A stretch of DNA of 54,007 nt from Accumulibacter sp. (lineage in GTDB: Bacteria; Pseudomonadota; Gammaproteobacteria; Burkholderiales; Rhodocyclaceae): positions 1 through 54,007 of the forward strand of contig JACKLX010000022.1 of NCBI GenBank assembly GCA_024235695.1, in the 5' to 3' direction. The position numbers were made by a program, and so were the translations under genes. A model generated the notes under the pieces. That model did no database searches. It saw nothing but the letters and a program-made list of their open reading frames with translations, and was not told the DNA's origin. Positions 8,812 through 20,557 of the stretch are shown in pieces. Numbering within the stretch: the first letter of the stretch is position 1; every line of letters begins with the position of its first letter.

Positions 8812-10161
8812 TCAGAGCAATTCGAGCGGCGGTGAGAGGCCCAGCGACGAAGTCGAGAGGCTTCCCTGAACGGCGGTCTGGCCGAGTTTGGCGAGCACCT
8901 TGTTGGCTTCGCGCAAGCGGCCGAGAAGCTTGGTCAACAATACCTTGTTGAAGCGTTCCTGCACTTCGTCCGAACTCAGCTCGAGTGCCGAGCTGTTGAT
9001 TTCCATGAACAAGGTCGGTTCGAGCGTCACTACCGATGCGTGGCGCAGGGTGTCGCTCGGGTGCAGGAAGGCCATTTCGCCGACCACCTCGCTCGAACCC
9101 AGGCGGCAAATGACCCGGCCGTTCGACGACACTTCGACGAAGCCGTCGATGATCACGCCGAACTTGCGGTGGTTGTCGCCTTCGCGGATCAGGGTGACTT
9201 TCTCGGACAGCTCGCGCCAGACGCTGATCCGCAGGACTTCCCACAACTCGATATCCTCGAACTCGACGAAAAACTCCATCTTGCGCAGCGTCTCGAAGTG
9301 CGTCAGATCCTGCTGTGTCTGGTCCTCGTCGAGCATCTGGTAACGTACTGCCGAGAGATCCTTGGCAAACGCGGCGCCATTGCGGTAGCGGCTGTAGAGG
9401 TCCTTCTCGAGCGCCTTCTTGATGATCGGATCGAGTCCGACGGGCAGATTGGGGTTCAGCGCACAGACCGACGGCGAGTCCATGTTGACGATCTTGTAGA
9501 CCAGCGTCGCCGGGTTGTTGGCGCGAAACGGCAGCCGCCCGGTCAGCAGCTGAAAGAGCAGGACGCCAAGCGAATAGAGGTCGGTCTTGTGATTCAGCGG
9601 GTAGTTCTTGACCTGCTCCGGCGACATGTAGGCGGGCGAACCGACGCCCATGACGAAGGTCGAGTCCTTGCCCATGTCCTTCTGCAGATTCAGGCCGAGG
9701 CCGAAATCGGTGATGCGTGGATTGTCATCGGCATCGAGCAGGATATTGGCCGGCTTGATGTCGCGATGGACGACGCCCTGACGGAAGGCGTGGTCGAGCG
9801 CCAGGCAGCACTTGAAGATGATGCCGATCACCCGGTGCATCGGCAGCAGGCGGTTGATCGCACAGAAGCGGTCGAGCGCACCGCCGTCGACATACTCCAT
9901 CACCAGATAGGCCTGATCCTTCTCGACGACGGCGTCGTACACCTTGACGATGTTCGGGTGGTCAAGTCGCCGGCCGATGGCGTCCTCGGTCTGGAAAATC
10001 TTCCGCAAGCGCCGCGACATCGCAGCATTGTTCTCGCCGAAACGGATCAGCTTGATGGCGACCTGGCGGTCTACATCCGGATCATGCGCCAGATAGACGA
10101 CAGCGGTCGCACCCTTGCCAAGGGGGCGAATGATCTGATACTTGCCGATTTTCTCCGCCAT
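8812..10161 (-). CDS. Ser/Thr protein kinase with a C-terminal cyclic-nucleotide-binding-like domain
   Basis: The 449-residue protein starts with a Hanks-type kinase domain: glycine-rich loop LGKGATAVVY, ATP lysine 37 in VAIK, catalytic HRDIKPAN at residues 132-139, DFG at 152-154 and SPEQ in the P+1 loop. All key catalytic residues are present. From about residue 300 a cNMP/CRP-like beta-roll follows, with the GEMAFL turn and RHASV, which resembles the phosphate-binding cassette and keeps its arginine. No membrane segment is seen, so it is a soluble kinase that may be gated by a nucleotide or another ligand. It is read against its neighbours hemH and grpE. Substrates are unknown; the PP2C phosphatase at 40630-41421 is a possible antagonist. 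Confidence 0.9.
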   Translation of the reverse strand: MAEKIGKYQIIRPLGKGATAVVYLAHDPDVDRQVAIKLIRFGENNAAMSRRLRKIFQTEDAIGRRLDHPNIVKVYDAVVEKDQAYLVMEYVDGGALDRFCAINRLLPMHRVIGIIFKCCLALDHAFRQGVVHRDIKPANILLDADDNPRITDFGLGLNLQKDMGKDSTFVMGVGSPAYMSPEQVKNYPLNHKTDLYSLGVLLFQLLTGRLPFRANNPATLVYKIVNMDSPSVCALNPNLPVGLDPIIKKALEKDLYSRYRNGAAFAKDLSAVRYQMLDEDQTQQDLTHFETLRKMEFFVEFEDIELWEVLRISVWRELSEKVTLIREGDNHRKFGVIIDGFVEVSSNGRVICRLGSSEVVGEMAFLHPSDTLRHASVVTLEPTLFMEINSSALELSSDEVQERFNKVLLTKLLGRLREANKVLAKLGQTAVQGSLSTSSLGLSPPLELL

Positions 10162-10282
10162 GTAAGTACCACGCGCTATCGAGGACCACAGGGAAAGGCA
10201 ATGCTAGCAGCGAAACTGCCAGCCAATGTGAAATTATGCGCGAATTGCGTCGTTGTTTGACGAGCGAACGATCACAAAAAGG

Positions 10283-10310
10283 CTTGAAATCGTCAAACTC
10301 GCCCCCAGAT
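10283..10310 (+). promoter_or_regulatory. Sigma-32 heat-shock promoter of grpE
   Basis: CTTGAAA (10283-10289) is a perfect -35 element for sigma-32, and CCCCAGAT (10303-10310) matches CCCCATNT at all but one position after a 13-base spacer. Transcription would start near 10317, about 23 bases before the grpE ATG. Confidence 0.8.
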
Positions 10311-10339
10311 CGGTCCAGTTTTCTGGGAGATCATCACGT

Positions 10340-10921
10340 ATGCAAGCACAAGACAAGCCGGCCGACGAGGCCAATACAGCGCCTGATCCAGTGGCCGAAG
10401 TGGCTGCCGAGATCGCCGACACCATTGCCGCGGCCGAGAGCGCGCCTGTCGCCGACAGCGCGCCCACTCTCGAGGAAGCTCTCCGCGCCGCCGAGCTGAA
10501 AGCGGTGGAACACCATGACGCCTGGCTGCGCGCCAAGGCAGAGACCGAGAACGTTCGCCGACGCGCTCAGGAAGACATTGCCAAGGCGGCCAAGTTCGCC
10601 ACCGAGCGCTTTGCCCGCGACCTGCTCGCCGTCAAGGACAGCCTGGAGCTCGCCCTGGCCAGCGACACATTGACCGTCGACAGCCTCCGTTCGGGCACCG
10701 AGGTCACGCTCAAGCAATTGACCGCGGCGTTCGAGAGGGCGGCGCTGACCGAGATCAACCCGCTTGGCGAGAAGTTCGATCCGCATCGGCATCAAGCGAT
10801 CAGCGTCATCGAGTCGCCGCAGGAGCCGAACACGGTGGTCACCGTCCTGCAGAAAGGGTATCTGCTGGCCGACCGCGTCCTGCGTCCGGCGATGGTCGTC
10901 GTGGCCAAGGCAACGGCTTGA
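10340..10921 (+). CDS. grpE: Nucleotide exchange factor GrpE
   Basis: GrpE releases ADP from DnaK. The 193-residue protein has an acidic, alanine-rich N-terminal tail, a long coiled-coil helix (about residues 45-105 with [20 protein letters not shown]) and the C-terminal beta domain with [11 protein letters not shown] and [22 protein letters not shown] 10340 is chosen because GGGAGA lies nine bases upstream and the sigma-32 promoter starts downstream of earlier candidate starts. It is the first gene of the grpE-dnaK-dnaJ group. Confidence 0.95.
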   Translation: MQAQDKPADEANTAPDPVAEVAAEIADTIAAAESAPVADSAPTLEEALRAAELKAVEHHDAWLRAKAETENVRRRAQEDIAKAAKFATERFARDLLAVKDSLELALASDTLTVDSLRSGTEVTLKQLTAAFERAALTEINPLGEKFDPHRHQAISVIESPQEPNTVVTVLQKGYLLADRVLRPAMVVVAKATA

Positions 10922-10944
10922 AAATGGTGTGATAACCCCCACCT

Positions 10945-10966
10945 CAAGCTCGTCACAAGCTTGTCA
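10945..10966 (+). repeat. Tandem 11-bp imperfect repeat between grpE and dnaK
   Basis: CAAGCTCGTCA is followed at once by CAAGCTTGTCA, differing at one base. It lies 63 bases before the dnaK ATG. Its role is unknown. Confidence 0.5.
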
Positions 10967-11029
10967 TCAGACATTGCGCCGGCTGGCGAATGTCGTCACA
11001 AATCACTGAAATACTGAAAGGATTCTGCA

Positions 11030-12964
<1,935 letters not shown>

Positions 12965-12980
12965 GTCTCCGCCTGAAGGG

Positions 12981-13007
12981 CGGGGCGTATAATCGCGCCT
13001 CGCCCCG
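12981..13007 (+). promoter_or_regulatory. Inverted repeat enclosing a TATAAT box between dnaK and dnaJ
   Basis: CGGGGCG (12981-12987) and CGCCCCG (13001-13007) form a perfect 7-bp inverted repeat around 13 bases that begin with consensus TATAAT. No good -35 element was found. In RNA it would be a stem-loop without a T tract, so an attenuator, processing site or stabilising hairpin is as likely as a promoter. Confidence 0.45.
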
Positions 13008-13030
13008 TCCCACAATGTGTTCGAGAACTG

Positions 13031-14149
13031 ATGGCTAAACGCGACTATTACGAGATTCTGGGCGTCAATCGTGACGCTTCCGAAGAAGAAATCAAGAAGG
13101 CCTATCGCAAGCTGGCGATGAAGCATCACCCGGATCGCAATCCGGACAACCCCAGGGCCGAAGAGAATTTCAAGGAGGCCAAGGAAGCCTACGAAATCCT
13201 CGCCGACAGTCAGCAGCGCGCCGCCTACGACCAGTACGGCCACGCCGGTGTCGATCCGCAGGCCGGCATGGGTGGTGGCGGTGCGGGCGGCTTCTCCGAC
13301 GCTTTTGGCGGCATCTTCGACGAGATTTTCGGTGGCGCGCGCGGCGGACGTTCGAATATCTATCGCGGTGCCGATCTGCGCTACAACCTCGAAGTCACGC
13401 TCGAGCAGGCGGCATTTGGTACCGAGACCAAGATCCGCATCCCGACGATGGAGGTCTGCGAGGCCTGTCACGGCAGTGGCGCCAAGGCCGGTACCCAGCC
13501 GAAGACCTGCCCGACCTGTCAGGGAAGCGGCCAGGTTCGGCTGCAACAGGGTTTCTTCTCGATCCAGCAGACCTGCCCGAAGTGCCACGGCACCGGCCGC
13601 TTCGTTGCCGACCCGTGCCCGCCGTGCCACGGTGCCGGGCGGGTCAAGCAGTACAAGACCCTGGCGGTGAAGATCCCGGCCGGGGTAGACGAGGGCGATC
13701 GCATACGGCTCTCTGGCGAAGGTGAGCACGGCGTCAACGGCGGTCCGTCGGGTGACCTGTACGTGCAGATTCATCTCAAGGCCCATCCCGTCTTCCAGCG
13801 CGAAAAGAACGATCTGCACTGTGAGATGCCGATCAGCTTCACCACCGCGGCGCTGGGCGGCGAGATCGATATTCCGACCCTCGACGGCGCGGCGAAGATT
13901 CGCGTCCCCGCCGAGACGCAGACCGGCAAGGCCTTCCGCCTGCGCGGCAAAGGCATCAAGAGCGTGCGCAGTCATGGGCACGGTGATCTGCTCTGCCACG
14001 TCGTTGTCGAAACGCCGGTACACCTGACCGAGCGTCAGAAGGAGTTGCTGCGCGAACTCGAGGAGTCGAGCCAGGAGAACTCGGCGCACCACAACCCGCG
14101 CGCCAAGTCGTGGATGGACCGGGTGCGGGATTTCTTCGCCGCAACCTGA
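13031..14149 (+). CDS. dnaJ: Chaperone DnaJ (Hsp40)
   Basis: DnaJ delivers clients to DnaK and stimulates its ATPase. The 372-residue type I Hsp40 has an N-terminal J domain with HPD at residues 33-35, and a Gly/Phe-rich linker (about 75-105). Four CxxCxGxG zinc motifs follow ([32 protein letters not shown], about 140-205), then the two C-terminal beta-barrel domains. It follows dnaK by 66 bases that contain a stem-loop. No clear terminator is visible after it. Confidence 0.98.
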   Translation: MAKRDYYEILGVNRDASEEEIKKAYRKLAMKHHPDRNPDNPRAEENFKEAKEAYEILADSQQRAAYDQYGHAGVDPQAGMGGGGAGGFSDAFGGIFDEIFGGARGGRSNIYRGADLRYNLEVTLEQAAFGTETKIRIPTMEVCEACHGSGAKAGTQPKTCPTCQGSGQVRLQQGFFSIQQTCPKCHGTGRFVADPCPPCHGAGRVKQYKTLAVKIPAGVDEGDRIRLSGEGEHGVNGGPSGDLYVQIHLKAHPVFQREKNDLHCEMPISFTTAALGGEIDIPTLDGAAKIRVPAETQTGKAFRLRGKGIKSVRSHGHGDLLCHVVVETPVHLTERQKELLRELEESSQENSAHHNPRAKSWMDRVRDFFAAT

Positions 14150-14313
14150 GGTCGGTCTGCCCACGGAACGCAGTGCCTGCCGCCAGGTCGCAACCCTCGA
14201 CGACGCTTGATCGCTGCCTTGTAAGTCGTATGTCAGCTTGTGTCGCCATTCTCCACTGGTGATGACGATGGCTCGTAACGGGCCGTGCGCGCACCCTTGG
14301 GGAGGTCGATGGC

Positions 14314-15459
14314 ATGAGCTTGGCAAGAGCACTGCTGTGCGCTGCTCTGTTGAACTGGTTTGGCTGCGTCGCTGCGGGCGAGCCCGGGGTGACGGACAAT
14401 CGCATCCTGATCGGCATGACGGCACCGTTCTCGGGCCCCAACGGCGCCTACGGGCTCGACATGAAAGGCGTCATCCAGGCCTATTTCCGCCAGATCAACG
14501 AAGCTGGCGGGATCCATGGCAGAACGCTGGAACTGCGCGCGTTCGATGACGGCTACGAGACCGAGCGCGCGGTTGCAAACAGCAAGAATCTGATCGGCCA
14601 GGAAGGTGTCTTTGCCTTGCTGGCGTCGTACGGTTCAAGTCCGACGACGGCGGCGATGAACGAAGCCTTCGGGCCAGCCAAAGTGCCGCTGGTCGGCACC
14701 ATTTCCGGTGCCGATTCGCTTCGCCGTCCGCCGCGCGAGAGTCCGAACAATCGCTACATGTTCAACGTGCGAGCGAGCTACGCCAACGAGACCGAAGCAA
14801 TCGTCGACCACCTCGCTTCGCTGGGGATTACCAGCATCGCGGTGGTCTACCAGAACGACGGCTTTGGCAAGTCGGGTCTTGACGGCGTGGTCAATGCCCT
14901 CAAGAAGTATCGGCTGGTGCCGTCGGCGGTAGCGACGATCGAACGTAACTCGGTCGATGTCGCGCAGGCGGTGCAGCAAATCGCCAGGGTTAACCCGCAG
15001 GCGGTGATCATGGTGACGCTGTACAAGCCGACCGCTGCCTTCGTCCGCGGCATGAAGAACGCCAATCAGCTGCCGCAGTTCATGACTCTTTCACCGGTCG
15101 GCGCCGACCTGCTCGTTGAGGAACTTGGCGACCAGGCGCGCGGCATTGGCATCTCGCAGGTCATGCCCTCACCATGGAACGACACCAAACCGCTGGTGCA
15201 CGACTACCAGAAGTTGCTCGGACCGCAGGGCAAGCCCTCCTACTATGGGCTGGAGGCGTACGCGATGGCCAGGGTGCTGGTCGACGCGCTGCGCAAGTCA
15301 GGCCGGGAGTTGACCCGCGAGAAGCTCGTTAGCGCGCTCGAAAGCATGACCAATCACGATATGGGAGGCTATCGAGTCAGCTACTCGGCGAATGAGCGGC
15401 TCGGCTCGCGTTTTGTCGACCTGACGGTGATCGGTGCCGGCGGCCGAATCCTGCATTAG
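14314..15459 (+). CDS. Periplasmic ABC-type branched-chain amino-acid binding protein
   Basis: The 381-residue protein has a hydrophobic signal sequence in the first 20 residues; the FGC at 16-18 could be a weak lipobox, but type I cleavage after VAA is as likely. The mature part is a type I periplasmic-binding fold of the LivJ/receptor-ligand family: ILIGMTAPFSGPNGAYG at its start, NEAGGIHGRTLEL, and SYYGLEAYAMARVLVDALR near the end. Such proteins bind branched-chain amino acids, amides or aromatic acids. No permease or ATPase gene is adjacent, so it is an orphan that may serve a remote transporter or act as a sensor. ATG 14314 follows GGGGAGG. Confidence 0.85.
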   Translation: MSLARALLCAALLNWFGCVAAGEPGVTDNRILIGMTAPFSGPNGAYGLDMKGVIQAYFRQINEAGGIHGRTLELRAFDDGYETERAVANSKNLIGQEGVFALLASYGSSPTTAAMNEAFGPAKVPLVGTISGADSLRRPPRESPNNRYMFNVRASYANETEAIVDHLASLGITSIAVVYQNDGFGKSGLDGVVNALKKYRLVPSAVATIERNSVDVAQAVQQIARVNPQAVIMVTLYKPTAAFVRGMKNANQLPQFMTLSPVGADLLVEELGDQARGIGISQVMPSPWNDTKPLVHDYQKLLGPQGKPSYYGLEAYAMARVLVDALRKSGRELTREKLVSALESMTNHDMGGYRVSYSANERLGSRFVDLTVIGAGGRILH

Positions 15460-15502
15460 TCCAGTCGTGTCGGCCGGCTGCCGCGCCGATGCGTCGTGAT
15501 GG

Positions 15503-16876
15503 TCAGGAGCGTCGCCAGGTCGTGCCCGCGGCGCCATCTTCAAGGACGATGCCGGCGGCCAGCAACTCGCTGCGGATCCGGTCGGCGGCAGCGAAGTCCT
15601 TGCGCTTCTTGGCGGCCAACCGGTCAGCAATCAGCGCTTCGATTTGCTCGGCCGACGACTCGCCGTCGCGCGGGGGCGATGCCTGCAGAAAGACCTGTGG
15701 ATCGCGCGTCAGCAGGCCCAGTAAACTCGCCAGGGCCCGCAACTGCGTGGCCAGCGACGATGAGCGCTGGCGGTTGAGCTCGCCAGCGAGGTCGAAAAGC
15801 ACCGCGCACGCCTCGGGAGTATTGAAGTCGTCGTTCATCGCCTGCCGGAAGCGCACCGCGTGCGGCTCGTCCCAGTCGACCGGGGCGATGGCGGCATCGG
15901 CCGTCTTGAGCGCTGTATACAGGCGGGTCAAGGCCTGCCGCGCGTCGTCGAGATGGCTGTCGGAATAGTTCAGCGGGCTGCGGTAGTGGGCGCGCAGGAT
16001 GAAGAAGCGCAGCACCTCGGGATCGTAGCTCTTGAGGATTTCCCGGATGGTGAAGAAGTTGCCGAGCGACTTGGACATCTTCTCGTCAGCGACCCGTACG
16101 AAGCCGTTGTGCATCCAGTAATTGACGAAGCGGCACCGATGCGCTCCCTCGGACTGCGCGATTTCGTTTTCGTGGTGGGGAAACTGCAGGTCCTGCCCAC
16201 CGCCGTGGATGTCGAAATGCTGGCCGAGCAGATCCGAACTCATCGCCGAGCACTCGATGTGCCAGCCCGGCCGGCCGTCGCCCCAGGGCGAGGGCCACGA
16301 TGGCTCGCCTTCGCGGGCGCGTTTCCAGAGCACGAAATCGAGCGGATCTTCCTTGGCGGCATCGATCTCGACCCGTTCGCCGGCGCGCAGGTCATCGATC
16401 GACTTGCCCGAGAGCTTGCCGTAGCCGGGAAACTTGCGGACCGAAAAATTGACGTCGCCGTCGGCCGCCTGGTAGGCGAGGCCGTTGCTTTCGAGTCGGC
16501 CGATCAGTTCGAGCATTTGTCGCACGTAGGCGGTGGCGCGTGGCTCATGATCGGGTTTCTCGACGCCGAGCGCGGCCGCATCCTGGTCCATGAAATCGAT
16601 GAAGCGGCCGGTCAGCTCGCCGATGTCCTGGCCGGTCTCGGCGGCCCGTTTGATTATCTTGTCATCGATGTCGGTGATGTTCCGGACGTAGGTCACCTGT
16701 AGTCCGCTTGCCCGCAGCCAGCGTTGAACGATGTCGAAGACGACCAGTACGCGGGCGTGACCGAGGTGGCAGTAGTCATAGACCGTCATCCCGCAAACGT
16801 ACATGCGGACGCTGCCCGGGGTGATCGGCACGAACTCCTGCTTCTCCCTGGCCAGCGAGTTGTAGATCTTCAGCAT
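15503..16876 (-). CDS. cysS: Cysteinyl-tRNA synthetase
   Basis: This class I synthetase charges tRNA-Cys. I chose ATG 16876 over GTG 16888 because numbering then matches the E. coli enzyme: zinc ligands C28, C209, H234 and E238, HLGH (the HIGH motif) at 37-40 and KMSKS at 266-270. The product is 457 residues, close to the 461 of E. coli. It is divergent from the TPR gene and convergent with the binding-protein gene. Confidence 0.97.
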   Translation of the reverse strand: MLKIYNSLAREKQEFVPITPGSVRMYVCGMTVYDYCHLGHARVLVVFDIVQRWLRASGLQVTYVRNITDIDDKIIKRAAETGQDIGELTGRFIDFMDQDAAALGVEKPDHEPRATAYVRQMLELIGRLESNGLAYQAADGDVNFSVRKFPGYGKLSGKSIDDLRAGERVEIDAAKEDPLDFVLWKRAREGEPSWPSPWGDGRPGWHIECSAMSSDLLGQHFDIHGGGQDLQFPHHENEIAQSEGAHRCRFVNYWMHNGFVRVADEKMSKSLGNFFTIREILKSYDPEVLRFFILRAHYRSPLNYSDSHLDDARQALTRLYTALKTADAAIAPVDWDEPHAVRFRQAMNDDFNTPEACAVLFDLAGELNRQRSSSLATQLRALASLLGLLTRDPQVFLQASPPRDGESSAEQIEALIADRLAAKKRKDFAAADRIRSELLAAGIVLEDGAAGTTWRRS

Positions 16877-16927
16877 TTTCGGGCTCACGAGCGCGCCCTG
16901 CGCCGACCAGCGTGCGTGTCGAGTGCT

Positions 16928-16955
16928 TTGGTTTCGACGCAGTTCTTGTTAGAAT
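16928..16955 (+). promoter_or_regulatory. Candidate sigma-70 promoter of the TPR/L,D-transpeptidase/ppi operon
   Basis: TTGGTT (16928-16933) and TAGAAT (16950-16955) are separated by 16 bases, about 50 bases before the ATG at 17006. It lies in the divergent gap with cysS. Confidence 0.5.
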
Positions 16956-17005
16956 CGACCGGTTAAGTGACACTCAACCACTGCGCTGCCCAGTATACCA
17001 TAACG

Positions 17006-18244
17006 ATGCGCTCGATCCCCCGGAAGTCCCTGCCCAACCGCCTTCCAGCGATGATTGCCGGGCTGTTGCTGGTCGCCGGCGCGTCCCTCGCCAAAGCCGA
17101 CAACCTGCCGGAGGCGCAGCGTCTGAGCAAGCAGGGACAGTGGCCGCAGGCGCTGCAGAAAGTCGACGCCTATTTGGCGGATCAGCCGAAGGATGCACAG
17201 GGGCGCTTCCTGCGCGGCGTGATTCTTGCCGAGATGGGACGTTCAGGCGATGCCATCGTGGTCTTCAGCAAGCTTGCCGAGGACTACCCCGAGCTGCCCG
17301 AGCCGTACAACAACCTGGCGGTTCTCTACGCGCAGAAGAAACAATACGACAAGGCGCGAACGGCGCTCGAGATGGCCATCAGAACGCATCCGAGTTACTC
17401 GACGGCGCACGAGAATCTCGGCGACGTCTACGCCAAACTGGCCAGTCAGGCGTACGACAAGGCCTTGCAACTGGATTCCTCGAACAAGGTGACGCAGTCC
17501 AAGCTGTCGATGATTCGCGAGCTGATCGGCAGCTCGTCGGCAGCCGGCGCACGGCCCGCAGCGCCGGCGCCAGCGGCCGGCGAAAGCGGCAGGCTTGCCG
17601 CCGTCGACGCATCCCGCGTGCCCCTGGCAGCGATGCCCCCGGCAGCGGTGCCCGCTGCGCCGTCGGCGGTTGCGCCCGCCGTTGTCGCTGCTGCGACCCC
17701 GGCGGTGCGCCCTGCAGAGCAGAAGGCGACGGAGAAATCGGCAGAAAAACCGCACGAGAAAGCCGCAGAAAAACCGCTCGCAGCGGCCCGGAGTGAGGCG
17801 GCCGGGACGCCGGAGAAGCGGCCGGCGCAAGCCGCACAGGTTGTCACGGCGGCCGCTTCCGAGCCGCCGAAGAGCGCTCCGGCGGTGCTCGGCGGCGACG
17901 ACGAGGCGGCGGTCAACAAAGTGCTGCAGGCCTGGGCCGATGCCTGGTCACGCAAGGACGTGGCGGCGTATCTCGGTCATTACGCGGCCGACTTCGACAC
18001 GCCGCGGGGAATGTCGCGCAAGGCATGGGACGCGCAACGCCACCAGCGCATCGACAAGCCCGGCAAGCTGCAGGTCGAGATCGAGGATGTCCGCATTTCC
18101 TTCGCCGACCACGGGGACCGGGCGACGGCAAGATTCAAGCAGCGGTACACCTCGGCGGCGCTCAAGTCCACGGTCGGCAAGACGCTGGTATTGGTCAAGA
18201 GAAAAGGCAAGTGGTTGATCGTGCAGGAGCGCGTCGGCTCATGA
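17006..18244 (+). CDS. Secreted TPR-repeat protein with C-terminal NTF2-like domain
   Basis: The 412-residue protein has a basic start and a hydrophobic signal sequence ending near AKA (about residue 31). TPR repeats cover about residues 35-165 (for example LPEPYNNLAVLYAQKKQYDKARTAL across two helices). A long Ala/Pro/Lys/Glu linker (about 170-300, with repeated AEKP units) is followed by a roughly 110-residue NTF2/SnoaL-like domain containing AWADAWSRKDVAAYLGHYAADF. I chose ATG 17006 because it gives a proper signal peptide; the GTG at 16967 adds a tail without one. The stop overlaps the L,D-transpeptidase start (ATGA), and the same C-terminal domain occurs there, so the two probably work together at the cell wall. 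Confidence 0.8.
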   Translation: MRSIPRKSLPNRLPAMIAGLLLVAGASLAKADNLPEAQRLSKQGQWPQALQKVDAYLADQPKDAQGRFLRGVILAEMGRSGDAIVVFSKLAEDYPELPEPYNNLAVLYAQKKQYDKARTALEMAIRTHPSYSTAHENLGDVYAKLASQAYDKALQLDSSNKVTQSKLSMIRELIGSSSAAGARPAAPAPAAGESGRLAAVDASRVPLAAMPPAAVPAAPSAVAPAVVAAATPAVRPAEQKATEKSAEKPHEKAAEKPLAAARSEAAGTPEKRPAQAAQVVTAAASEPPKSAPAVLGGDDEAAVNKVLQAWADAWSRKDVAAYLGHYAADFDTPRGMSRKAWDAQRHQRIDKPGKLQVEIEDVRISFADHGDRATARFKQRYTSAALKSTVGKTLVLVKRKGKWLIVQERVGS

Positions 18245-19437
18245 ACAGGCTGGCCTTCGTTGTCGCACTGCTCGCCATTTGCGCGGCTGGCCCGGCACTG
18301 CCCGCGGGCAGCAGTGCGCCGGTCGTCTTTTCCGACTCGGGCCCCGAGCCGCAACTGGCAAGCATCCTTGCCGCGGTCGAGAAGCACCAACTCGATGCTG
18401 CGCTTCAGCAAACAGAAGCCCTGCTGCGGCGCTACCCCAATTTCCGATTGGCGCATCTGATCAAGGGCGATTTGCTGCTGGCGCGCGGCAAGCCGTTGGC
18501 GACTTTCGGCAATGCCGACAATGCGCCGGTCGACAAGCTGGCCGACCTGCGAGACGAGGCGATCGTTCGTCTCAAGGCGTATCGCGACAAACCGGCCAGC
18601 GCCGGTCAGTTGCCTCGTTATCTGCTGCAGATGGCGCCGGAACAGAAGTATGCGATTGTCGTCGACACCGCGAAGTCGCGGCTGTACCTCTACGAGAACG
18701 ATGGCGGCCGACCGCGCTTTGTCGCCGATTACTACATCACGCACGGCAAGCTTGGGGCCGACAAGGCCCGTGAAGGCGACAAGAAGACGCCGGTTGGCGT
18801 CTATCACGTCACCGCCAACCTGCCGGCCAAGAAGCTTGGCGATCTCTACGGCAGCGGCGCCTTTCCGATCAACTATCCCAACGAGTGGGACAAGCGGCAG
18901 GGCCGCAACGGCCATGGCATCTGGCTGCACGGGACGCCATCGGACACTTTTTCGCGTCCGCCGAAGGCCTCCGAAGGTTGTGTCGTGCTGGCCAACGTCG
19001 ATCTCGATGCGCTGGCCAAGAACCTGCAGGTTGGTGTGACGCCGGTGATCATCAGTGATTCGATCGAATGGCTTTCATTCGATGACTGGCAGAACGAGCG
19101 GGCAGCGCTGGAGCGCCAGATCGAAGCGTGGCGGCGCGACTGGGAGAGTCGCGACAGCGAACGCTATCTCAAGCATTACTCGAGCAGGTTCCAGACCCGC
19201 GACCAGAACTTCGCGCAGTTCGCGGCGCAGAAACGGCAGATCAACGCCGGCAAGCAGTGGGTCAAGGTCGAACTCTCCCGGCAGTCGATGTTTCGCAGCC
19301 CGGGGCGCGACGGTGTCGTACTGGTAACCTTCGACCAGCAATACTCCAGCAACAACCTCAATAACCAGATGAAAAAACGCCAGTACTGGATACGCGAAGA
19401 CGGCAACTGGAAGATCATCTATGAAGGGACTGCCTGA
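18241..19437 (+). CDS. L,D-transpeptidase (YkuD family) with C-terminal NTF2-like domain
   Basis: The 398-residue protein has a signal peptide (about residues 1-21, ending in GPALPAG). A short helical TPR-like stretch leads into the YkuD catalytic domain, starting at [17 protein letters not shown]. The active-site pattern is HGTP at about 230-233 and SEGCVVL with catalytic cysteine 247. These enzymes cross-link or anchor proteins to meso-diaminopimelate in peptidoglycan. The last 110 residues form an NTF2-like domain with [22 protein letters not shown], matching the end of the upstream TPR protein. It starts inside the TPR stop and ends in the ppiA start. Confidence 0.9.
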   Translation: MNRLAFVVALLAICAAGPALPAGSSAPVVFSDSGPEPQLASILAAVEKHQLDAALQQTEALLRRYPNFRLAHLIKGDLLLARGKPLATFGNADNAPVDKLADLRDEAIVRLKAYRDKPASAGQLPRYLLQMAPEQKYAIVVDTAKSRLYLYENDGGRPRFVADYYITHGKLGADKAREGDKKTPVGVYHVTANLPAKKLGDLYGSGAFPINYPNEWDKRQGRNGHGIWLHGTPSDTFSRPPKASEGCVVLANVDLDALAKNLQVGVTPVIISDSIEWLSFDDWQNERAALERQIEAWRRDWESRDSERYLKHYSSRFQTRDQNFAQFAAQKRQINAGKQWVKVELSRQSMFRSPGRDGVVLVTFDQQYSSNNLNNQMKKRQYWIREDGNWKIIYEGTA

Positions 19438-20012
19438 TGCACAAGACACTTGCCTCACTTGCCACCGCCCTGTCGCTGTCCTTGTCCGCTGTCGCGGTCG
19501 CGGTCGCGGCACCAACGGTTGAAATGCAGACCAGCGCCGGGACGATCGTCATCGAACTCGATTCCGCGAAGGCACCGAAGACGGTCCAGAACTTCGTTCA
19601 GTATGTCAACGAGGGTTTCTATAACGGCACCATCTTCCATCGTGTCATTCCCGGCTTCATGATCCAGGGCGGTGGGTTTACACCCGCGATGGACCAGAAA
19701 TCGGCCCCCCGAAAGGTCGAAAACGAGGCCAAGAATGGCCTCAAGAACGACCGCTGGACGATCGCCATGGCCCGTACTTCCGATCCGCATTCGGCCAGCG
19801 CGCAGTTCTTCATCAACCATCAGGACAACGCGCCGCTCAACTACCCTGGGTCGGACGGCTGGGGTTATGCGGTCTTTGGCAAGGTGACGCAGGGCACCGA
19901 CGTGGTCGACCGGATCGCCAAGGTGCCGACCGGCAATCGCGGTATGCACCAGAACGTTCCCCTTGAACCGGTCGTCATCCAGTCGGTCAAGATCGTCCCC
20001 GAGAAAAAATAA
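19437..20012 (+). CDS. ppiA: Periplasmic peptidyl-prolyl cis-trans isomerase (cyclophilin)
   Basis: The 191-residue cyclophilin has a signal peptide ending around AVAVAA (residue 25). The catalytic core has [13 protein letters not shown] and SASAQFFIN, which include the conserved Arg, Phe and Gln residues of bacterial cyclophilins. It speeds proline isomerisation of exported proteins. The ATG overlaps the L,D-transpeptidase stop by one base, and the cytoplasmic paralogue starts nine bases after its stop. Confidence 0.93.
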   Translation: MHKTLASLATALSLSLSAVAVAVAAPTVEMQTSAGTIVIELDSAKAPKTVQNFVQYVNEGFYNGTIFHRVIPGFMIQGGGFTPAMDQKSAPRKVENEAKNGLKNDRWTIAMARTSDPHSASAQFFINHQDNAPLNYPGSDGWGYAVFGKVTQGTDVVDRIAKVPTGNRGMHQNVPLEPVVIQSVKIVPEKK

Positions 20013-20020
20013 GGAAACTC

Positions 20021-20512
20021 ATGATCAAGCTGCACACCAACTTCGGCGTCATCGGAATTGAAGTGGACGCCGAAAAAGCGCCCTTGTCGGCCAGCAATTT
20101 CATCGCCTACGTCGAGGCTGGCCACTACGACAACACCATCTTTCATCGCGTGATTCCCGGCTTCATGATTCAGGGCGGCGGCTTTGCGCCGGGGATGAAA
20201 CAGAAAGCGTGCAATGCGCCGATCAAGAACGAGGCCGACAACGGTCTCAAGAACGAGGCCTACACCCTGGCGATGGCGCGCACCAACGACCCGCATTCGG
20301 CGACCGCACAGTTCTTCATCAACGTCGTGAACAATGCCGCGCTCAATTACCGGGCACCCAACGCCGAGGGTTGGGGCTACTGCGTCTTCGGCAAGGTTGT
20401 CGAGGGCGCCGAGGTAGTCGACAAGATCAAGGGCGTCAGGACCGGTTCGTCCGGCTTCCATCGCGATGTGCCGGTCGAGGACGTGCTGATCGAGCGCGCC
20501 GAGGTTTGCTGA
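20021..20512 (+). CDS. ppiB: Cytoplasmic peptidyl-prolyl cis-trans isomerase (cyclophilin)
   Basis: The 163-residue protein lacks a signal peptide and carries the same [15 protein letters not shown] and [10 protein letters not shown] motifs as its neighbour, so the pair arose by duplication and differ in location. It catalyses proline isomerisation in the cytoplasm. AAGGAA precedes the ATG at 20021. Confidence 0.95.
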   Translation: MIKLHTNFGVIGIEVDAEKAPLSASNFIAYVEAGHYDNTIFHRVIPGFMIQGGGFAPGMKQKACNAPIKNEADNGLKNEAYTLAMARTNDPHSATAQFFINVVNNAALNYRAPNAEGWGYCVFGKVVEGAEVVDKIKGVRTGSSGFHRDVPVEDVLIERAEVC

Positions 20513-20557
20513 GGCCGACGCCAGCGCCCGCGGTGCCGCACGCCTGATCCGCTTCCT

